Of a stretch of DNA of 64,000 nucleotides, positions 57,743-64,000 are shown in pieces. Location of the stretch: the NCBI GenBank assembly GCA_018417955.1, contig JACTVC010000001.1, positions 558,001 through 622,000 on the forward strand. The letters are read 5' to 3'. The DNA comes from Laccaria trichodermophora. Taxonomy: Eukaryota; Basidiomycota; Agaricomycetes; Agaricales; Hydnangiaceae. The first letter of the stretch is position 1. Each line of letters opens with the position of its first letter. The position numbers and the translations under genes are program-made. Under the pieces are notes generated by a model. That model was not told the DNA's origin and did no database searches. It was given only the letters and a program-made list of their open reading frames with translations.

Positions 57743-59855
57743 TCATGAACCCTTTGCTTGTGTGTGAGCAATTTCTCTATCAAGAGCTTCTTTGAGCTCA
57801 ATAGCTTGGCCTTCTGTTTGCAACCGAACACTGTATGTCTGCGAGGCGCCATTGCTATGGCCAACAAATGTCAAAGCTTTTTTAGTTTGTGAGGGTTTTA
57901 GGCCCGAGTAGATATTGAAATTCTGGCCAGTCTTAGTCATTGACTGATAAAACAAGTGAAATTTTTACGTACAATGTTAATTTTTCCACTGCTGCTGTTT
58001 CGTAGGAGTATTCTTCGAGCCCCGGTTTCTTTGTGCTTTTTCAACCTGAGAACCCCTGTAACCAGTCTGTGAGTAATCAAGATTAGAATACGACAATGAA
58101 AAAAACCTTACCGTATCCCAACTCAGCCCATCCTGCCCCTCCTTTCTCGTCAGCCTTCCTCATCCGATATGCCTTCAGCTTAACCGAATGCACCGTATCC
58201 TCATCCTCCTCACCCTCGCCCTCTTCATCATGTTGGTTGTTGCTCGTCAATAATTCAGAATTATTGTTTACCTCCGGAGTCTGGGCTTTACTTCCAGTCG
58301 TTTCACCACCAAGCGACTGCCCGCTTTCCGCGCTATCGTCGACATCACCGTCAAGCTTCTTTTCAGTGGATAAACCAAAAGGGTTGAAAACAGGAGTTGT
58401 GTTAGAAGCTGTGGCCTGTCCTCCATGGTCTGCATCGGATGATTTGGAAGTACCAAAGCCATATCCGACGGGATTCCCAAGGTTTCCGCCTGCAGGCTTG
58501 AAGCCACCAAAGCCACCAAATGCACCACCAAAGTTGGTTGTTGAAACTGAAGTTGAATTCCCGAAAATATTCGTAGATGCCTTATCTGTATTTCCGAATA
58601 GATTAGTAGTCATTGATGGAGCGCTACTCCCAAATATGTTTTGAGTGGAACTAGATCCGAGTTTTGACGAAGAGGCAGCAGGTAAAGAGAAAGGGGAAGT
58701 TGAGGAAGCGCTCGATGTACCGAATGTCGCAGGGGTACTTGTTGGAGAGAACCCGATAGGGTGGGAGCTGGTGGTTGAAGATTCCTTTTGACTTTGTGAT
58801 CCAGAGTCGGATGGAGGGGTGGCAAAAGAGAATGTGTTGGAAGACGGGGTTGACGAAGAGGCTGTCGGGTTGGAGGTCGGAAATGATGGGGCTGGTTTAG
58901 AACCGAACCCACTAAACCCACTAAACGTTGAGGGAGGAGCTGGCATACCTAGTGGTTTGGCAGGTAGTACAGCGGACGCTGAGGATAAGGAGGGGGATAT
59001 GCTGTCCGACTTTTCTTCCAAATTCTGCTTCAGTGTTGTCCGGAGGTTTTTATAACGTTCGAGTAGTTCCCCCATATCGGACAAGGGATCCTCTTCGATG
59101 GATTTTGAGACAGCGGTAAGTAGTGATACGTTCAACCCACGGAGAGAGGTGTAATACTTCAACTCGGTCGTATCGTCAGCCATTTCAGTCATGTTTGATG
59201 AGGATGGGGGAGCTTCCGGTAATTTAGTTCGTTTTTCAACAGCATCAGAGGGCTGAGCGGCGCTGGCTGGAGGACTGAGGAAGGAGGCAAATGTTTTCAC
59301 CGCGTTTGGAGCAGTCGCTGACACAGAAGGGGTTAAAGCAAATGGTGTTGAAGGAGAAGGAAACAAGGGGGTGGAATTCAGTGTCTGAGCGTCACTGGGG
59401 GTGCCAAGCGAATTGGCTGGTGACATTGAGCTAGATGAACCACTGGATCCAGCTACACCGAAACCGTTGAAACCACCGAACTTGGGCGTTGATGTCTATG
59501 AGAACGACATAAGACGGAACTGAGATAGAACGGACAAACATAAAAAGCCAGTGAAACGAACCGGCGCTATCGGATTCGCAGGCGTGGGGGTGCTCGCAGT
59601 GACGCGCTTGGGTAGGCCACGCATTCTAAAAATTGTGGACGTGATCAGGCATTTCGGCGTAAAATAAATAGCCAGATAAAACTGACAGTCTAGCGGCTAA
59701 GGCAGCCTCATCAGCCTTCTTGAATCCTTGGCCAGGACTTTCGTCCTCCTGTAGAACAGTCATCGGCGATGAACTTTGCTATCTTTTGGAATGCGTACGT
59801 TGCTCTCGTCGTCAAATGCGTCTTTTACAAGCTGCTTCTCCGCCCCACGTTTCAT
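57743..59855 (-). CDS. Nup50/Nup2-like FG nucleoporin with RanBP1 domain
   Basis: Six exons give 609 aa: 59855-59799, 59748-59687, 59625-59562, 59495-58112, 58055-57973, 57922-57743. This mobile nuclear-basket nucleoporin binds importin-alpha and Ran to help cargo release. The N-terminal importin-binding segment is MKRGAEKQLVKDAFDDE and EDESPGQGFKKADEAALAAR with RGLPKR. The central region is rich in FG, GFG and FGxxF-type motifs (GFSGFGSKP, FGGFGGFKPAGG, NIFGNS). The C-terminal Ran-binding domain runs SVKLKAYRMRK, WAELGYGVLRLKKHKETGAR and RILLRNSSSGKININ, ending KALTFVGHSNGASQTY. All joins keep frame. Confidence 0.92.
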
Positions 59856-60114
59856 GATGGCCTTTATGGATGTGCAACGGAGTAGGAAGGGACTGGTTGA
59901 GGTAACAGGTTGAACGTTGAACTTCACTGAATAAACACGCACAAACGTTCAAGGGAATAACTACAACGAAAACACTACTACAATCCTCAGAATACAAGTT
60001 CGTTATTAGTGCGCTGGAATAAATATGGGGCACAGGGAATGAAGACGATCGATGAGATTCCGGCAATGAGGGAAGAAGACTGAGGGTTGGAAAAATAAGC
60101 AGGAACATCCACAT

Positions 60115-63100
60115 CTAATTGCGAACTGTTCCCCTAAGTGGGAGTGCTAACTTGACCGCATGAAACACAAAGCGAACGCCATTGTGGAAGGCCCACAACA
60201 TAGAAACTAAGACCATTGATCAGCATGTAAAATAGTGCGAGGCCAGTCAAAAGGAAAGGACGCACGAAAGAGAATCGGTAACCAGAATAACAGTAACATT
60301 CGGTCATCTGTGTGTCGTTTGTTCACTTGAAGTTTTCATTATATCACAGAAACCAAACTCACGTTTTTTCTGAAGTTTCTGCGTTTGTTTTGCAGTTGGC
60401 TGGTACGAGAAGGCATCGACCTCCTGTTCTGGAATAGGCGTGTCACCATATCCGACGGGTCGCATTTCGGCAGCAGACGAAGTCGACGCCGAACTGGCTT
60501 GGAGGTCTTGAGACGAGCCTGGTACAGACTCTCCTTTAGCTGCGCGGGGGGTGTAGACAGGTGGTGGCATTTCTTCTGTCTGCTGTCTGGCAGTTGTCGC
60601 TACAGCCAATGCAACCCACTTCTCCCAAGTCGCGCGCCATTCTTGCGCTGCTCTAATGGCACCTGCTCCCACAAACTTCCCTGCGTCTTCTTCTCCCTTG
60701 TGACCATCGGCAGCCACGTTTTCGCCACCAAAGAAAGACGGCCATCCAGGCATCATCGGGATGAACACCGGGAAAACCATGGGGATTTGAGGCAAAGCGC
60801 CCCATGGCATACCAGGTAGACCATTGAGATTAGGCAAATGAGGCAAAGGGAGCTGGGGAATGTTCGGAATTATGCCTTGAGGTGCAGGGAATTGCGCAAG
60901 CGTCTTCTGAATCATTTTTTCCATAAAGGAAGCGGCCTGCTTGTCATTGACTGTTTCAGACGCCCTCTTGGCGTTCTCATCTCCCCTGATTACCTTGTCC
61001 AAAATCGTAGCCGTTGGGGGAGGCGTGGGAGCTCGCGAGACGTTCACGGAACGTCGTGGGGTCGCCCTTCCAGAGGGTGTAGCCATCCTTCGAAGGGTGC
61101 GATTTGAACTGCGTTTCAACAAGCCCCTATGAACCTGCAAATTTGCATCTTCTTCCGCATCCCCCCAATCGGCTTCTTCGTCGTCGTCGTAATGATCGGA
61201 ATCGCTGTCCAGCAGCATAATCGCAGGATTGATGTTATCGAAAAAGCCAGGGACGGAGACTTCCCTGGGGGTCTTCCCAAGCGCATTTACAATTTCCGCA
61301 TCAGCCCCAGCTTCTATCAGAATATTTGCACAATCCTTGGATTGAGAAATACCTGCAAAATGCAATGCAGTGCACCCATTGCGGTCGCGAGCATCCAGAT
61401 CAATTCCGTGACCGATCAAAAATCTCAACAAGATTGAAAATCCCAGCAACGTGGACAGATGAAGCAGGGTTTGCCCACTCTGTGATGAATACGATATAGC
61501 GTCGCGAGTTGAAATGGACTCAGGCGCAGATGAGCCCATAGGCGTGTCCAAAATCGCAAGGAAATCGACAATAAGTTTCTCAAAGTTGTCAGATTCGCCT
61601 CCCTGTCGGAAAAGGATTGGTCGAAGATCCCGAGTCGAAGAAACTGTAGAAGCCAGCTGCATCATGTTACTGCTATCCCCCCGTGTGTCACCACCTTCGC
61701 TTCCGGCAGTGCCAACAATTCTCATGGCGACATTCTTCGCGTCCTCAATCTTGCCCGTCATTTTCAATCCAACAACTTGCAAAGCTAGCTCCATACTAAA
61801 ACGCGATGTTCAGCATACCTGTCTTTTAGAAATGAAGGGTTCCACTCACAGTGCCCTGTCTGATTCGTCAGAGTATGTGAACAGAGATGGCGGCGAGTTG
61901 GGCTGGTCGTCGGTCTTTGGGAATCCATCGAACCATACAGCAACCACACCTGGTATCGCTCGAGGTGGAAGCACACAGACTAACGTGTTATCGCTCCATC
62001 TTTGGGTTGAGCTTGCTACCGCATCACCGAAAATACAGTTGAGTTGAATTGACGGGTGGAAATTTGCACCAAGAACTGTAACCTCAGTGCCGCCATGTGT
62101 AGGACCCATATTAGGGACTAAGCGGTGAATCGTAGGTATCTGCATCTGCATCGGCTGCTGATTTCGATCGAAGAACATGTAGGGCATGGCGTGTGATTGG
62201 GTGGACATCATCATAGGGGGTATGTGCAAGGGTAAAGAGTGAGGTAGTGGAGCATGAGGAACTGGTCGAGAAGCTTCTGGCATTAACACGTCAGGGTTAT
62301 GGTCAAGAGGCGTAGCAAGAGTATCTGGCGAGGAGGCGTCGGAGCTTTGACCTGGATATACCAATGGAGGTGGATGTGCCGACAAACCGCCATCCGAGGA
62401 AAAAATATTGTGAAGGGCAGAAGGAGTGGGTGATCTGGTTGTGGGTAAGGGAGAATAGGAAGTGTTAGGTGAAGGAGCACTTGATATGCTTCCTTCCCGC
62501 AAAACTCGATTGGGCTTGACCAAGGAATCGTAAGGTTTCAGCCGCTTTCTTCCGTTGCTGGTGGACGAGGCGTCCTTGTTTCTTCTTGAAGGAGCGGCGG
62601 CATCGATCATCGAAGCATCCTGCGAGGTTCCACCCACTTGAGACCACTCAGAATTTTCCACGCCCAAGAAGCTGCTGATCAGTTCCCCAGGGCGAGTGTT
62701 AGCCGAACTCGATGTCTTGTGGTCGTCTGTGATCATGATGGGCCTTGAGGACCCGGAACCGACGATACGTCCGATGTGATCCGTCATAGTGAAGTGGACA
62801 TTGAAGCCAACCTTCTCCCGGTGATGTCTACAGTAACATGTAATGCGAAGGGGCAATACCACAGAACCTGTTGAAAAGTCTAGAACCTCGGCACAATTGA
62901 ACTGGATGATGCTAGTCGTGTCTTCGTATTGCTTGCTTTTCGAAGATTTGCTATTTGAATCTCGTTCGGCAGAGTCCGACTCTGACCGTGCTGGCCGAAC
63001 TCGCGCAGCAAGTTTCTTCGCGACTCGTTTCGCCTGAAGCAGAGTGTCAAAGGCGAATAACCAACGCAAACGTGCAGCGACCTTACCTCACGCGCTTGGC

Positions 63101-64000
63101 AACTTGAGCAGCTGAGAACCTGATTATGGGGAGGAGAGGAACAAGTTATAGTTGTGGAAAGATGGAGAATATCCTGGGGTTCGGGGTCTCAAAGTTCCAT
63201 CGTTGTGAGTATCAAACACATTGAATCGACGATTGGCAACATACCTATTTTTCCCTGTTTCCTTGTCCGCTTCTTCGTTGCCGTTCCGGGAGGCAGCTTC
63301 AGCCATTTCCATGAACCCACTCGATCATACTTGAATGGGTCTGACGAAGAGCTGGCGTCTGCGAGGTCAACTGTCACTCGCACTTGAGTCTCCACTCGGG
63401 ATTTGGTCCCTCCTTCTGGTATGCTTGGGAACATGATAGGCAGGCTGGAAAATTCTTATTGCGTGAGAGCCAACACCTAGGGGTTATAACATACTTGTAA
63501 CATAACTCTTTTGGAGGGTGTACGACCCTCTGGTTGATATTTGATGGATCCTGTCTACGTGGAAGGGAAGCAGGTGGGGGGATTGGTTTCGTCAAGGACA
63601 CTGGCCCGTTGTGCGACGGAACCAACAGGTTGCCTGTTCGAAAGGTGGGCACTGCTGGCGGAGAGTGTGAGTTATCAGGGCTTGCGCTCGAATGATGAGA
63701 AGTAGATGAATAAGTGAGAGAACTAAATGCAGGAGAGGGTGAGCTAAAAACAAAGATTCAGCGACGACAACGGCTGGAGAGAATGATGATAAGCATACTC
63801 GTCGTAGGCATGCTGTTCAATCAATTCATCTAAACAAAGCATTTGATTCTCTTCTGACTTGTGTGGCGTTAGGTAGAGCGAAGGATCTGATTCCCAAGGA
63901 GGGAGTGAAGACTTTGTAGGATGCATGGAGAGGTACCACGAGGAGGCGAGGTCAAGGTCGCTTTGTATAGCAACGGGCTCAAGCGAGTCAGATGGTTCCG
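60115..64000 (-). CDS. Mga2/Spt23-like membrane-tethered transcription factor, 5' end cut by the window
   Basis: The gene runs from the window edge to the stop at 60115-60117. In yeast, Mga2 and Spt23 are ER-anchored p120 precursors that are cleaved by the proteasome to induce OLE1 and hypoxic lipid genes. In order: a DNA-binding-like region (RVETQVRVTVDLADASSSSD, VGSWKWLKLPPGTATKKRTR) and a CxxC segment (VLSCSSCQAREAKRVAKKLA). A Ser/Pro linker precedes an IPT/TIG domain (MGPTHGGTEVTVLGANFHPS, WSDNTLVCVLPP), followed by ankyrin repeats (GQTLLHLSTLLGFSILLRFL, DRNGCTALHFAGISQSKDCA). The C-terminal exons give a single membrane helix (RMLLLFWLPILFLSMLWAFH) and a short tail. The helix is only seen after removing two short introns near 60310 and 60220. 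The start codon is probably beyond 64000. Confidence 0.9.

Noticed and set aside
1..64000. CRISPR arrays, operons or other prokaryotic systems
   Set aside because: The window is eukaryotic by its spliceosomal introns and gene content. The tandem repeats lack spacer-repeat structure.

Overview
The window is nuclear DNA of a mushroom-forming basidiomycete (Agaricomycetes). The reasons are many introns of about 45-60 nt inside ordinary genes, basidiomycete-type versions of conserved proteins, and transposon families typical of these fungi: a Plavaka-type CACTA transposase, a pogo/Tigger-like transposase and a tyrosine-recombinase (DIRS-order) retrotransposon. No species can be named from the sequence alone.

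The first 22.5 kb is a nested transposon island. A decayed Plavaka transposase gene (about 90-5153) is broken by two insertions: a foldback MITE with an 11-bp target duplication (1855-2678) and a longer unclassified insertion (about 2885-3815). A seven-exon gene of unknown function follows (6218-7616), then degenerate direct repeats, a possible solo LTR, a Pol III B-box-like motif and a tiny hairpin repeat. From 11096 to 22497 lies what I read as one pogo-like transposon bounded by perfect 30-bp inverted repeats. It holds a near-intact transposase with one in-frame stop and a small second ORF, a TIR-bearing MITE, and a complete Ngaro/PAT-like retrotransposon (15849-22274) inserted upstream of the ORFs. 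That retroelement has Gag, RT-RNase H and tyrosine recombinase genes on the minus strand, and split direct repeats whose copies look identical.

From 22.7 kb to the end the DNA is gene-dense host sequence. In order: a 1222-aa protein of unknown function (-); acetoacetyl-CoA synthetase (-); Sey1 ER-fusion GTPase (+); Prm1 plasma-membrane fusion protein (+); mitochondrial ATP synthase delta subunit (+); a PH-domain coiled-coil protein (+); an AlkB-like 2OG-Fe(II) dioxygenase (-); a small secreted protein (+); glutamate-cysteine ligase Gsh1 (-); an unresolved coding-like stretch; Beclin/Atg6 (-); DNA polymerase kappa (+); an RraA-fold protein (-); a Gyp1-like TBC Rab-GAP (+); a Nup50/Nup2-like nucleoporin (-); and an Mga2/Spt23-like membrane-tethered transcription factor cut by the window edge (-).

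The host genes are mostly housekeeping (lipid and glutathione metabolism, ER and membrane fusion, autophagy, DNA damage tolerance, nuclear transport) and do not form an obvious pathway cluster. Several are divergent pairs with short shared intergenic regions: AACS/Sey1 about 330 bp, Atg6/pol kappa about 150 bp, RraA/TBC about 130 bp. Exon joins were made by eye from GT-AG sites and reading frame. Where I added all exon lengths (acetoacetyl-CoA synthetase, Sey1, Prm1, ATP synthase delta, Atg6, RraA, Nup50 and the 1222-aa protein) the sums are multiples of three.
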